Assembly (NCBI GenBank): GCA_903826205.1
Contig: CAIKDP010000383.1
Span: 26,061 to 90,060, forward strand
DNA length: 64,000 bases
Source of the DNA: Akkermansiaceae bacterium
GTDB lineage: Bacteria; Verrucomicrobiota; Verrucomicrobiia; Verrucomicrobiales; Akkermansiaceae
Reading direction: 5' to 3'
Part shown: piece after piece, positions 45,846-55,322 of the stretch
Layout: each line of letters begins with the position of its first letter
How positions within the stretch are numbered: the first letter of the stretch is position 1
Notes under the pieces: generated by a model
The model's input: only the letters and a program-made list of their open reading frames with translations
Told to the model about the DNA's origin: nothing
Databases searched by the model: none
Translations under genes and position numbers: made by a program

Positions 45846-46644
45846 AGCCGGGAAGTCCGAACTCCACTACTGGGCGGACCTGTGGAAATACAGGGAACTG
45901 TTCCTGTTCCTCGCGTGGCGTGACATCCTTGTACGATACAAGCAGACGGTCATCGGCGTGCTGTGGGCGGTGCTTCGCCCGCTTCTCACCACGATCGTCT
46001 TCGTGGTGGTCTTCAGCAGACTCGCCAAAATGCCGTCCGAGGGAGTGCCCTATCCGATTCTGGTTTTCTCGGCCATGCTGCCCTGGCAGTTTTTCGCCAC
46101 CGCGTTGTCCGAAGCCAGCAACAGCCTGGTCAGCAACGCGAACATGATCTCCAAAATTTATTTTCCGCGCCTTGTCGTGCCGGCCAGCGCCATCATCGTC
46201 GCTTTCACGGATTTCCTGATCTCCCTCTTCATCCTTGCAGTCATGATGATCTGGTATGGCATCACGCCATCGTGGCAGCTTCTGCTCATCCTTCCGCTCA
46301 CTGGCATCACCTTTCTGACGGCGTTCGGCGCAGGCGTCTGGCTGGCGGCCCTCAACGTCGAGTATCGCGATTTCCGCTACGTGATTCCCTTCATCGTCCA
46401 GTTCGGACTCTACATATCACCGGTTGGTTTCAGTAGCAGTGTGATCCCTGAGAAATGGCGGCTTCTCTATTCCATCAACCCGATGGTCGGCGTCATCGAC
46501 GGCTTCCGTTGGGCCATCACCGGCAAAGCCGTCTTTTTCCACTGGGGCGGCTTCGCGATCTCCCTGTGCCTCGTGTTCCTGATTGCCGCAGGCGGCATCT
46601 GGTATTTCCGCAAGACCGAACGCGCGTTTGCTGACGTGATATAG
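45826..46644 (+). CDS. wzm: Polysaccharide ABC exporter permease (Wzm)
   Basis: The 272-residue ABC-2 permease has the cytoplasmic N-terminal YRELFLFLAWRDILVRYKQT, followed by six membrane segments including GVLWAVLRPLLTTIVFVVV. SAMLPWQFFATALSEASNSL, SKIYFPRLVVPASAI, NVEYRDFRYVIPFIVQFGLY and SPVGFSSSVIPEKW are classic Wzm/TagG motifs. It moves completed polymer across the inner membrane with Wzt. The TTG start overlaps the rmlD end. Confidence 0.94.
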   Translation: MSKLVIEAGKSELHYWADLWKYRELFLFLAWRDILVRYKQTVIGVLWAVLRPLLTTIVFVVVFSRLAKMPSEGVPYPILVFSAMLPWQFFATALSEASNSLVSNANMISKIYFPRLVVPASAIIVAFTDFLISLFILAVMMIWYGITPSWQLLLILPLTGITFLTAFGAGVWLAALNVEYRDFRYVIPFIVQFGLYISPVGFSSSVIPEKWRLLYSINPMVGVIDGFRWAITGKAVFFHWGGFAISLCLVFLIAAGGIWYFRKTERAFADVI

Positions 46645-46663
46645 CGACGCAGCCACATCCTTC

Positions 46664-46700
46664 TTCAATTCAAAATCCAACATTCAAAATTCAAAATTTC
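46664..46700 (+). repeat. AATTCAAAA-type repeat before wzt
   Basis: TTCAATTCAAAATCC, ACATTCAAAATTCAAAATTTC units fill the space up to the wzt ATG, leaving no Shine-Dalgarno. Confidence 0.7.
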
Positions 46701-46701
46701 A

Positions 46702-47994
46702 ATGTCTTCTCCTGTCATCCGCGTCGAAAACCTCGGCAAGAAATACCTGCTACGGCACCAGCAGCAGGGCCGCCGCTACAAGGCCCTCCGTGATGTGCTG
46801 TCGGACAAGGTAAAAGCCATTTTTCAAATTTCAAATTTCAAAATTCAAAATTCAAAATCCACCGAGGAGTTCTGGGCGCTCCGGGATGTCGGCTTTGAGA
46901 TCAATCAGGGCGAAGCAGTCGGCATCATCGGTCGCAATGGCGCGGGCAAGTCCACCTTGCTCAAGCTTCTCAGTCGTATCACCCAACCCAGCACGGGTCG
47001 CATGGAACTGGACGGTCGCGTCGCCAGCCTGCTGGAAGTCGGAACCGGCTTTCACCCCGAGTTGACCGGACGCGAGAATATTTATTTCAACGGTGCCATC
47101 CTGGGTATGGGCCGTTTGGAGATCAAAAGGAAGTTCGACGAGATTGTGGACTTTGCCGAGGTGGAAAAATTTCTGGACACTCCGGTCAAGCGCTATTCCA
47201 GCGGCATGTATATGCGGCTGGCTTTTGCCGTGGCCGCGCATCTGGAGCCAGATATTCTGGTTGTGGACGAGGTGCTGGCTGTCGGCGATGCCGCATTTCA
47301 GAAGAAATGTCTGGGCAAGATGGGCGAGGTGTCCTCCGGTGGTCGCACGGTGCTGTTTGTGAGTCACCAGATGAATGCCATTGAGCAGCTTTGCTCCCGC
47401 GTGCTGCTGCTGGAAAGCGGCCGCCTCAAGACGGATAGTCCTGATTTGCGGAATGTGATCCGCGATTATCTGTTTGGCAGTGAAGATGCGGATATTGCCG
47501 CACGGTCCCAATGGACCAGAAAGGATGGCCAGTTCGACAATTCTTGGTTTGCACCTCGCCGCATCTATCTGGGTGATCAAAATGGAACCGCGTTGGCCAT
47601 GCCGGTGTCCAATGATGGCGACATGTGGGTATACATCGAGGCGGAGGCCGCCACATTGGATCCGGCGCTCACCATCGGCTACGCCATCTATTCGGAGGGG
47701 GGGGGATTGTTGTATTGGTCCTATCAGACAGACTCCGCTCCCGAGGACTGGCCGATCATCGAACGCGGGCGCTTTACCCTCCGTGGCCGGATCCCGGCCC
47801 GCTTGCTCAACGAGGGAGTCTATCGGCTCGAGCTGATCGGTGGGTTGCATCACCGGCAGTGGTTATTCGAGCCCGGGAAGAGCGCGCCACAATTTTTTCT
47901 CAATATTCAAGGCGGACTGAGTGATTCGCCATTGTGGGCAGCTAAGCGTCCGGGGTTGTTAGCCCCCGTGCTACCATGGAGTTTATCATCATGA
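46702..47994 (+). CDS. wzt: Polysaccharide ABC exporter ATPase with C-terminal polymer-binding domain (Wzt)
   Basis: The 430-residue protein has Walker [19 protein letters not shown] near residue 77, signature [15 protein letters not shown], and Walker [14 protein letters not shown] near 183. A C-terminal Wzt-like beta-sandwich (about 275-410) is expected to recognise the non-reducing end of the polymer. Residues about 40-53 ([13 protein letters not shown]) are encoded by an AATTCAAAA-type repeat between [12 protein letters not shown] and [11 protein letters not shown], without counterpart in the family. Its stop overlaps the FkbM start as ATGA. Confidence 0.93.
   Translation: MSSPVIRVENLGKKYLLRHQQQGRRYKALRDVLSDKVKAIFQISNFKIQNSKSTEEFWALRDVGFEINQGEAVGIIGRNGAGKSTLLKLLSRITQPSTGRMELDGRVASLLEVGTGFHPELTGRENIYFNGAILGMGRLEIKRKFDEIVDFAEVEKFLDTPVKRYSSGMYMRLAFAVAAHLEPDILVVDEVLAVGDAAFQKKCLGKMGEVSSGGRTVLFVSHQMNAIEQLCSRVLLLESGRLKTDSPDLRNVIRDYLFGSEDADIAARSQWTRKDGQFDNSWFAPRRIYLGDQNGTALAMPVSNDGDMWVYIEAEAATLDPALTIGYAIYSEGGGLLYWSYQTDSAPEDWPIIERGRFTLRGRIPARLLNEGVYRLELIGGLHHRQWLFEPGKSAPQFFLNIQGGLSDSPLWAAKRPGLLAPVLPWSLSS
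46819..46860 (+). repeat. In-frame AATTCAAA repeat inside wzt
   Basis: TTTTTCAAATTTCAAATTTC then AAAATTCAAAATTCAAAATC units continue the same repeat type as at 46664 but lie inside the coding frame, adding about 13 residues. Confidence 0.75.
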
Positions 47995-48767
47995 AAGGAA
48001 TCCGATTGCTTAGGAGGATGAAGGCGGCACTCCGCCGTGAGGATTATCAAGTCACCTATGCGCAATGTGGCGAAGATCGCATTCTGCATTTCTTGTTCGG
48101 TCTTTTGGACATCCCGCATCCCACCTATCTGGATATTGGTGCCCACCATCCCACCCATCTCAGCAACAGCTATTTGTTCTATAGGGAAGGCGCCCGTGGT
48201 GTTTGTGTCGAACCGGATCCCCAGCTTTGCAAGAACATCAAAGTCGCGCGGCCTCACGATATCTGCCTCAACATCGGCATCGCGGCGGGTGCCACCAGGG
48301 ACCTCAAGTTTTATATGTTCGACGACCCCACAATGAACACGTTTTCCGAATCCGTGAAACAGGAACAATTGCGTGCCGGGCGAATTCTCCGGCAGGAGTT
48401 GCAGGTCGAGGTTCAGTCGATCAACTCCGTCATTGCCCGTCATTCTTCCGCTTGCCCCAATTTGATCTCACTCGACACCGAGGGCATGGACATGGCAATT
48501 CTTGAAACATTCGATTTTGGCACCTACCGTCCAGAGGCGTTTTGCATCGAAACCCTGACCAATGTGGATGACCGGAAAATGACCGAGATCATCGACTTCA
48601 TGATTTCCAAGCACTATGCGGTTTATGCCGACACGTTTGTGAACACCATCTTTGTGGAGCAGCAGTGCTGGACAGGATGGCTGGCCAAGCGGCGGCAGAT
48701 GCAGAAGAATTCCGCAACATCCGTGGACGGATCTTCATCCCGCAGGGAATCTTTTCCAACATCATGA
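47991..48767 (+). CDS. FkbM-family methyltransferase
   Basis: The 258-residue protein begins [14 protein letters not shown]. FkbM features are [62 protein letters not shown], and [17 protein letters not shown]. The family O-methylates sugars, polyketides and related groups with SAM. It overlaps wzt and the DUF268 gene by ATGA on both sides, so all three are coupled. Terminal methylation of the chain, a known length cap in ABC-exported O-antigens, is a reasonable inference. Confidence 0.88.
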   Translation: MKGIRLLRRMKAALRREDYQVTYAQCGEDRILHFLFGLLDIPHPTYLDIGAHHPTHLSNSYLFYREGARGVCVEPDPQLCKNIKVARPHDICLNIGIAAGATRDLKFYMFDDPTMNTFSESVKQEQLRAGRILRQELQVEVQSINSVIARHSSACPNLISLDTEGMDMAILETFDFGTYRPEAFCIETLTNVDDRKMTEIIDFMISKHYAVYADTFVNTIFVEQQCWTGWLAKRRQMQKNSATSVDGSSSRRESFPTS

Positions 48768-49522
48768 CTCCGTCACACTTCTGGAACCGGTTATATTTTA
48801 CTGTCTGGCCACCGCACCTCGGACTGCGCAACCATTGGCACCGCTGGAAGGATCGCTGGCGCTTCTGGGGTGAATACCGGCAATACTGTGACTTGGCCGC
48901 CGACGGTGAACTTCCCGCGCCTGAATTTTTCTATCCGTGCCTGGACGATGCGACGGACACCACGCCGGTCGATCCAAGCTACTATTATCAGGACGCCTGG
49001 GCGTTTGAGAAAATTGTTCAGGCCAGGCCGAGTCGGCATGTGGACGTCGGATCACACCACAAGTTCGTATCACTTCTATCCAAGGTGGTGCCGACAACCA
49101 TGGTCGATCTGCGACCGTTGCCTGTGGTCTTGGATACATTGACCTTCAAGGAGGGCAGCATTCTGGCCCTGCCCTATGCCGATGGCAGCCAACCCTCCGT
49201 TTCCAGCCTGTGTGTGGTGGAGCACATCGGTCTCGGCCGTTACGGCGACCCGCTGGACCCGGATGGAACAGCCAAGGCCGTGGAGGAATTGAAGCGCGTG
49301 GTCCAACCCGGCGGCGACCTTTACCTCTCCGTGCCCGTGGACGACGTGAACCGGATTTACTTCAACGCCCACCGCGCGTTTTGCGAGGCATTTCTGGAGC
49401 AATTGTTCGCACCCTTTGAAATCGTGGAGCGCCGCTACATTTTCGGGGATGCTTTCACCGATGTGCTAAAGCCAGGATTCGGAACCGGGTGCTACCAGCT
49501 AAGGCGGCCTCAAAACGCATGA
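48764..49522 (+). CDS. DUF268-family methyltransferase-like protein
   Basis: The 252-residue protein contains the DUF268 pattern SRHVDVGSHHKFVSLLSKVV, MVDLRPLPVVLDTL, SILALPYADGSQPSVSSLCV and VEHIGLGRYGDPLDPDG, then LKRVVQPGGDLYLSVPVDD. This resembles a SAM-methyltransferase fold. ATG 48764 overlaps the FkbM stop; an earlier ATG at 48665 would overlap it by 100 bases. It is the last gene before a 720-base non-coding stretch, so it ends the exporter unit. Confidence 0.82.
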   Translation: MTPSHFWNRLYFTVWPPHLGLRNHWHRWKDRWRFWGEYRQYCDLAADGELPAPEFFYPCLDDATDTTPVDPSYYYQDAWAFEKIVQARPSRHVDVGSHHKFVSLLSKVVPTTMVDLRPLPVVLDTLTFKEGSILALPYADGSQPSVSSLCVVEHIGLGRYGDPLDPDGTAKAVEELKRVVQPGGDLYLSVPVDDVNRIYFNAHRAFCEAFLEQLFAPFEIVERRYIFGDAFTDVLKPGFGTGCYQLRRPQNA

Positions 49523-50243
49523 GTTCCACCCTGCGTCCTATCGTCTGATATCGCCGCTGTTCATGTCATCACTTTCAGCAACAGTCAACTCGCATCGCCG
49601 TACGATTCGCTTGCATCATAGGCCGGATTTTCGGGATGCCGGCTCATTAGCCGTTTGCCCCCGGCTTAGCAGTCGATAGCCGGTTAGGCCCTGCATGTGG
49701 AACGCCGTGAGCAACTCGTTGCTGTAATCCTTCCGTGACTTGGCGACCATACCCTTGCCAGTCCCAGTCATCTTGGCTACACCGGAACTGAAGGCTCCGT
49801 GGGGCAGGCCCTCCAGAGTCTCTTCAAAGGTCCTTTTTATGCGCCGAATTCCTGCGTAGGTGTTGAGCCACACCTTGTACCTCCTGTCGTCCCTCCTGCA
49901 GCTTTGGGACCGTCATTCTGCAATGGGTTCCTTGACTGAACTCGATGTAATCGTCACGGACTCCGTTCCCTCTCGCCGGAAAACCCCGTCGACCGGCAGG
50001 TGACTCTCACCATACAATCCGTGATCTCCTGCGCGATGATTCTAAAGATTCACTGCCGCAACATCGTGCGGATCCGAACCTGATAAATCCCCTTAAAATC
50101 CTCAATCCCGACTTGTGTCGGGGCCTTTATCCCTGTATTCAGCTTCGTAGCGTTGGTTGATTAAACGGCACTTTATTCTAACGCTTTAACAAAGAAACCC
50201 GCGGCCGCCCAAGCCGCTTATCAATTCTGGCCCATTGCCGCCA
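49523..50243. other. Non-coding or decayed stretch between exporter unit and next GT2 gene
   Basis: No recognisable gene lies here. A reverse-strand open frame of 85 codons (49616-49873) has no family I recognise and reads on upstream as a degenerate basic protein, so it may be a decayed mobile-element fragment. A small hairpin CCCGAC-TTGT-GTCGGG occurs near 50106-50121, followed by a short T run, and might be a terminator. Confidence 0.4.
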
Positions 50244-51248
50244 ATGCAAACTTTGACCAAACCAAATGTCGCAGCCGTCAAGGTTGGATTAAGTCTCGTC
50301 ATTCCTTGTTACAACGAAGGGAAGAGTCTCCCGTTTCTCAAGGAAAGATTGTTGACAAGTCTGCCCGATTTGAATTTGTCGTGGGAAGTCATCTTGGTAG
50401 ACGACGGCTCCCTCGATGACACGTTCGATCAATTGTCGGCAATGAATATGGCAGATGCACGTTTCAAGGTGATTTCCTTTTCCCGCAATTTCGGTCATCA
50501 GATCGCAGTGTGTGCGGGCTTGTCCCATGCTACTGGCGACTATGTGGCTGTCATGGATGCTGACTTGCAGGATCCGCCGGAATTTCTAGCAACCTGTCTA
50601 GACAGACTCAGAGAGGGTTACGATGTCGTTTACGCTATACGTCGTCAACGCAAGGAAAACATCTTCAAGCGCTTCTGCTATGCCTCGTTTTACCGTCTGC
50701 TCAAATTCATTGCCGAGGTCGAGATTCCGCTGGACTCTGGCGATTTCTGTCTCATGCGTCAACGAGTGGTCGCGGTGATGCGTACCATGCCTGAACGCAA
50801 TGTCTTTGTCCGTGGCTTACGTGCTTGGAGCGGATTTCGTCAGACCGGGATCGAATACAGCCGTGCGTCTCGATCCGCTGGTGAGACCAAGTATCCATTC
50901 CGCAAGCTGCTGCGACTGGCCATGGACGGCATGTTTGCATTTTCGGCATTTCCTCTGCGGCTAGCGACGTATCTCGGGTTCGTGATCCTGGCGCTGTCAT
51001 TGGGAGGTATGATGTTTATATTACTGTGGAGAATTTTCAATTTCCAACTGTTCAGCCATTACCCATCTGAGGTGCCGGGATGGACCTCAATGGTCTGTCT
51101 GCTATTGTTCATAGGTGGAATCCAGTTTCTAATCCTTGGAGTCATCGGGGAATTCATCGGACGCATTTACAACGAAGTAAAACAGCGGCCCCGCTGGATC
51201 ATCCGCACAACTCTTGGGCTTGAGGACACCAGCTTTAAACAAGTATGA
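50244..51248 (+). CDS. GT2 glycosyltransferase with two C-terminal membrane helices (GtrB-like)
   Basis: The 334-residue enzyme has SLVIPCYNEGKSLPFLKERL, ILVDDGSLDDTFDQL, FSRNFGHQIAVCAGLSHATG, the metal motif VMDADLQDPPEF near residue 103, and RSAGETKYPFRKLLRLA. Two membrane helices follow (about 235-262 and 275-300), ending with LGVIGEFIGRIYNEVKQRP. This layout makes undecaprenyl-phosphate-linked sugars for periplasmic transferases. A methyltransferase gene overlaps its stop. Confidence 0.93.
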   Translation: MQTLTKPNVAAVKVGLSLVIPCYNEGKSLPFLKERLLTSLPDLNLSWEVILVDDGSLDDTFDQLSAMNMADARFKVISFSRNFGHQIAVCAGLSHATGDYVAVMDADLQDPPEFLATCLDRLREGYDVVYAIRRQRKENIFKRFCYASFYRLLKFIAEVEIPLDSGDFCLMRQRVVAVMRTMPERNVFVRGLRAWSGFRQTGIEYSRASRSAGETKYPFRKLLRLAMDGMFAFSAFPLRLATYLGFVILALSLGGMMFILLWRIFNFQLFSHYPSEVPGWTSMVCLLLFIGGIQFLILGVIGEFIGRIYNEVKQRPRWIIRTTLGLEDTSFKQV

Positions 51249-52018
51249 TTACCATTTGGTCAAAGGGTTGCGCTGACGAAAACATGCCTGAAACCATGTT
51301 AGTGGAAACTCTCGCTCGCGTACGCAAGCATCCTTGGTGGATTGCTCGTGCACATCTCGCTCTTGCTCTTCTCAAGGCAAATGGAATCCACCCTCCTGCG
51401 TCCATACTTGATATTGGGTGCGGCTGGGGCGTGAATCTCCAAACTCTAGAGAATGCAGGGTTCCACGTCACTGGTCTAGATATTTCGAGACAGATTCTCG
51501 AATTGATTGATCGACCGGATCGTCGGCTTATCGAAGCAGATTTGAACCAATCACCGCCCGCCGCTCGTGAGCTTTATTCGGGCTTGCTGCTGTTGGATGT
51601 CATCGAGCATCTGGACGATGACCGTGGGACCATAAATCGGCTGGCGCCACTAGCCTGCCCAGGTGCTTTGCTCATTGTCAGCGTACCCGCCCTGCCGGAG
51701 CTTTTTTCAGAGTATGATGTCATCCAGGGTCATCGCCGCCGCTATCTGCCTGAGTCGTTGCGAGCAGCGTTTGACAATACTGGCTTCACGCTGGAGAACA
51801 TTTTCTGGTGGGGGAGCTGGATGATTCCAATCTTGCGCCGGATGCGAAAGAAGAAAGCGACTCGCCAACCACGCAGCTATGCGGATTATCTCCAACTTCC
51901 GCCATGGCCGCTTCCACGGTTGATGCGTGCTATGTATGCATGGGAACACAATCGCGCCCTGTCTGGACGTCTTAGTTCCGGCACGTCTCTTTTTGCAGTT
52001 GCTCGCCGTCTAACGTGA
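51245..52018 (+). CDS. Class I SAM-dependent methyltransferase
   Basis: The 257-residue protein has SAM motif I ASILDIGCGWGVNLQTLENA near residue 53, VTGLDISRQILEL, and LLLLDVIEHLDDDRGTINRL followed by VSVPALPELFSEYDVIQGHRRR. It resembles the methyltransferase at 39507 in the latter part. Its ATG overlaps the GT2 stop (ATGA). The substrate is unknown; a lipid-linked sugar made by the neighbouring GT2 is plausible. Confidence 0.86.
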   Translation: MITIWSKGCADENMPETMLVETLARVRKHPWWIARAHLALALLKANGIHPPASILDIGCGWGVNLQTLENAGFHVTGLDISRQILELIDRPDRRLIEADLNQSPPAARELYSGLLLLDVIEHLDDDRGTINRLAPLACPGALLIVSVPALPELFSEYDVIQGHRRRYLPESLRAAFDNTGFTLENIFWWGSWMIPILRRMRKKKATRQPRSYADYLQLPPWPLPRLMRAMYAWEHNRALSGRLSSGTSLFAVARRLT

Positions 52019-52099
52019 TGCAATCAACCGCTGGTTCTCGTCGCAGTCTTTCTTATTTATAGAGGCTGGAACTTCCCTAAATATTTGCTAATTGCTACA

Positions 52100-53491
52100 A
52101 TGAATTCAACACCCAACATAAATCAAAAGCAATTTATTCATTGGGAGACAATATTCAGTGCTTTTAGCATCGTTATATTGCTAGCCATTTTTCTTTACCA
52201 CCTTTACAAGGTTGCCTCGACCGCGGTTGATCTCCCATTTTGGGATGATTGGACGTTCTTTCCCAACGACTCTCCCACATGGGTTCTTGATTTTCTGAAT
52301 GAGCATCGGACAGTTCCCACCAAAGCTATGATTGCACTTCTGTTTCGGCTAGATGGATGGGATATTCAATTCACTATTATTTCCAACTTTCTTATTTTTG
52401 GTCTAACCATCCTAATCTTTATCTCATTTCTGAAATGGGCCTGTGAGAATGTGCCAACATGGGCCATTATATTGTTGAGTACATGTCTGCTTTCGCCCAA
52501 GGTCGGTGAAGTCCACCAATGGGGAATAGGGTCGATTTGGCATTTCGTGATCCTTTTCGGAACCATCGCAGTATGGTTGCTCTTTGCTGGAAAATCATTT
52601 TGGTCAAAGGTCCTCGGTGTGTTGTTTCTTTTATTGAGCTTATACTCCACCGGTCAAGGACTCGCCTTTTCAGCATTTGCATTGGCGATTTGGCTCACAT
52701 CAGAGGTGTTGATTTCGCTTGAAATTCACAAGAAACTTATTACGAAGACGACGATTGAATCTACTGTAATTGCCATAATTTATCTTATCGGGTTGGTTCT
52801 GTGGTTTCACGGCTTCCGCCGAATACCATCACATGCAGTACCAGCCGGTCCGTGGACAATTGAATTTTGGAATTACTTTGGAGTAATGATTCAAAATGGT
52901 TTTGGATTTCTGTACAAACTATCGTTTAAGATGCCGTGGTTGGGTATCATCACATACGCTGTCCTAACAGTTGTGCCTATAGCAATATTAATTGCACGCA
53001 GAATACATAATCGTTGTTCATTGTCAAAAAAAATATGCGCTGTGATTGCAATGATTTGTGGAGTCTCAGGAATTGTATTCTTGACGTGTTATGGAAGGGC
53101 GAATTTTCCAATTGAGAGTGCCACGGCAGGAAGATACCTCTACTACGTGCTTTTTCTTATTCCATTGTCAGTTGTTCTATGGGCTGAGATTATTAGTTTA
53201 AGAAGTCAAACATCAAAGCAATATTTCATACTTGGCATCTGTATTGGATTTATAGGGCTTCAGTTTCGTCATGTCCGAAGATTTGATCAATACGAACAGA
53301 ATCGTGCATCTCGTCTTAGAAATATAGGTATTATTGCAGACTATTATAAGAACGATGGGCCCCATCCACTTTATCTCCCCGATTTTTGGGTTCCTTTGGA
53401 TAAATATCTGAACGAAGCACAGGTTAAAAGATATTCTTTTTACCGAAAGATCCAAATTGATGGTAGGCACAATGAAGCTATATCACCATAG
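52100..53491 (+). CDS. Polytopic membrane protein, A/T-rich, unknown function
   Basis: The 463-residue protein has about 10 membrane segments (for example IFSAFSIVILLAIFLYHLY and AIILLSTCLLSP). WDDWTFFPNDSPTWVLDFLN-type acidic residues in the first external loop are seen in GT-C-like glycosyltransferases and related polytopic proteins. No family was recognised with confidence. Its base composition is much more A/T-rich than its neighbours, with codons such as ATA, AGA and TTA common, so it was probably acquired. The ISL3 fragment begins immediately after its stop. ATG 52100 is used; a TTG lies five codons upstream. Confidence 0.7.
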   Translation: MNSTPNINQKQFIHWETIFSAFSIVILLAIFLYHLYKVASTAVDLPFWDDWTFFPNDSPTWVLDFLNEHRTVPTKAMIALLFRLDGWDIQFTIISNFLIFGLTILIFISFLKWACENVPTWAIILLSTCLLSPKVGEVHQWGIGSIWHFVILFGTIAVWLLFAGKSFWSKVLGVLFLLLSLYSTGQGLAFSAFALAIWLTSEVLISLEIHKKLITKTTIESTVIAIIYLIGLVLWFHGFRRIPSHAVPAGPWTIEFWNYFGVMIQNGFGFLYKLSFKMPWLGIITYAVLTVVPIAILIARRIHNRCSLSKKICAVIAMICGVSGIVFLTCYGRANFPIESATAGRYLYYVLFLIPLSVVLWAEIISLRSQTSKQYFILGICIGFIGLQFRHVRRFDQYEQNRASRLRNIGIIADYYKNDGPHPLYLPDFWVPLDKYLNEAQVKRYSFYRKIQIDGRHNEAISP

Positions 53492-54091
53492 CAACGCACT
53501 GGAGTTGAGGCCGTGGCGATGGACATGTGGGCGGCCTTTGAGATTGCCGCAACCGAACTGTTGCCCAATGCTGACATCGTGCATGAGAAATTCCATATGA
53601 GCGCCCACCTGAACAAGGCGGTGGATGATGTGCTCAAAGAGGATCTCCGGGAATTGGTGAGGGCCGGCGACGATACCCTTAAGAAGAGCAAATACCTTTG
53701 GCTGAGGAACTTCCCAGACCTGCGGTGCGATCCTTCGTTTCAGCAACTTTACAGCGCCAATCTGCAGACCAGCTAGGCATGGCGGTTCAAGGAAGCATTC
53801 GCAGCCTTCTAGGACTATGTCTATCAGGCACCGGCGGAGAGGTTCTTCAAGGACTGGCACCGTGCTGACAAGCGCGCGAAACTCGAACCTCTAAGGAAAG
53901 TCGCCGACATGCTTGCAAACCGTCTCTGGGGTTTGCCCAACTATCTGAAACACCGGATCACCTACGCCGCCTCGGAGTGCATGAACTCGCTCGTGGCGCG
54001 GGTGATCGCCAATGCCCGCGGCCTGCGCACTTTCCGCACGTTGCGTGTGCGGGTGCTGTTCTTCCTCGGTAAACTGGACCCGGCGGTCTAA
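53492..54091 (+). pseudogene. ISL3-family transposase remnant
   Basis: The frame reads GVEAVAMDMWAAFEIAATEL, IVHEKFHMSAHLNKAVDDVL and LWLRNFPDL, then a TAG at 53774-53776 (for Lys in relatives), WRFKEAFAAF, a second TAG (for Trp), then DYVYQAPAERFFKDWHRAD, YLKHRITYAASECMNSLVAR and LRVRVLFFLGKLD. This is the C-terminal half of an ISL3-type DDE transposase. Its N-terminal half is absent; the fragment starts at the stop of the A/T-rich membrane gene. Confidence 0.88.
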
Positions 54092-54431
54092 ACTCACACT
54101 TGCTCGTGAAAGCAGCCCGTCCCACAACCACCGCGCCATCATGGTTTCTTCGCTCCGACGAGCTGGCAGGGGGCCCATTCTCGCGAAGCAACCATGATAG
54201 CTCCCCGTTCGCCAGAACAGACTCCCGATTATATAACTTGAATTTCTCTACTAACATACCCACCCGAATTCAAGAAGAGGCAAATTTTTGGTTGGAATGA
54301 TGGATTCAACGACGGCGAAACAATGACTGGTGAAGTATTTCAACTATGGCGACTACCACACATAGCCAAGTGCGTTCTTGATAGAATCCGGTTGGTCACT
54401 CTATTCTGCCGCCCCTTCTGTATCGAGCCAT
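54092..54431. other. Gap without recognisable gene
   Basis: I see no conserved coding frame, repeat or clear promoter here. The right part is A/T-rich, like the membrane gene to the left, and the 60 bases from 54378 are open in frame with the next GT2 gene and could extend it at the N-terminus. Confidence 0.5.
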
Positions 54432-55175
54432 ATGCCGCCCCTGTTTTCAATCATTACACCCAGCTTTAATGCCTGCGCCAAGCTGGGCGACACGGTTGCC
54501 TCCGTGATGGGGCAGGCGAGTGGCCTGTATGAGTATTGGGTCATTGACGGAGGATCGTCCGATGGCACCCGCGAATGGCTGGGCAGCCGGAGTGGCTCCA
54601 GATTTCACTGGATCTCCGAAGAGGATTCCGGTGTCTATGAAGCCATGAACAAAGGGATTGGCCTGAGCCAGGGTCGGTTTTTGCTGTTTCTTGGCGCGGG
54701 CGATCGCCTGTTGCCGGGGATTCTGCGAAGGATTGCGGATTTTATTGAGCAGAGCCCATCACCCCATCCACGTTTCATATATGGCGATGTCCGCGACCTG
54801 CAAACCGGCCAGCCTTTCACCGCCGGACGCTATTCAAAAATAAGGATCTGCCACGAAAATATCTGCCATCAGGGGATTTTCTATGAGCGCAGTATTTTCG
54901 ACATGCTGGGCCAATACGAGTTGCGCTACCCGGTCATGGCCGACTGGGCGTTCAACCTCAGGTGCTTCGGCAGTTCCCGAATCAGTAAATTGCATTTTCC
55001 GCAAGAAGTCGCGGAGTTTGAGGGTGGAGGTCTCTGTTCGCATACGCATGATTTTCCATTCGCGCAGGATCGACTGCGGCTGATTGCGGAGCGGATGGGT
55101 TATTTTTATGCATTCCGATATTGCGTGGAGGCAGCGGTCATAAGGCGGCTTAATCGCCTCAAATTGCGCAAGTAG
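54432..55175 (+). CDS. GT2 glycosyltransferase (WcaA-like)
   Basis: The 247-residue protein has FSIITPSFNACAKLGDTVAS, YWVIDGGSSDGTREWLGS, WISEEDSGVYEAMNKGIGLS and LFLGAGDRLLPGILRRI, which are typical of the WcaA/GT2 colanic-acid type. HENICHQGIFYERSIFDML and MADWAFNLRCFGSS follow. ATG 54432 starts four residues before the conserved strand; TTG codons upstream are possible. It is followed by repeat DNA and then a GT14 gene. Confidence 0.88.
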   Translation: MPPLFSIITPSFNACAKLGDTVASVMGQASGLYEYWVIDGGSSDGTREWLGSRSGSRFHWISEEDSGVYEAMNKGIGLSQGRFLLFLGAGDRLLPGILRRIADFIEQSPSPHPRFIYGDVRDLQTGQPFTAGRYSKIRICHENICHQGIFYERSIFDMLGQYELRYPVMADWAFNLRCFGSSRISKLHFPQEVAEFEGGGLCSHTHDFPFAQDRLRLIAERMGYFYAFRYCVEAAVIRRLNRLKLRK

Positions 55176-55206
55176 CAAGTCGATCCCATCCTGCGCAGAG
55201 CTGAAT

Positions 55207-55312
55207 TTTGGATGCTGGATTTTGAATGTTGGATTGGTGGAAGAAAGCCGCAGCGGCATTGCTTTCTCTTTTCATCTAATATTTAAAATTCAAAATTTAA
55301 AATTCAAAATCC
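55207..55312 (+). repeat. Composite repeat, copy D
   Basis: TTTTGGATGCTGGATTTTG and AATGTTGGATTGG units (55207-55241) are followed by AATATTTAAAATTC, AAAATTTAAAATTCAAAATC (about 55276-55311), the same module order as at 42513. It ends 11 bases before the GT14 ATG. Confidence 0.7.
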
Positions 55313-55322
55313 CCTCTCTTCC

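Noticed and set aside
49616..49873. 85-codon reverse gene
   Set aside because: No family recognised, no ribosome-binding site, and the frame reads on into degenerate sequence; kept only as part of the non-coding block.
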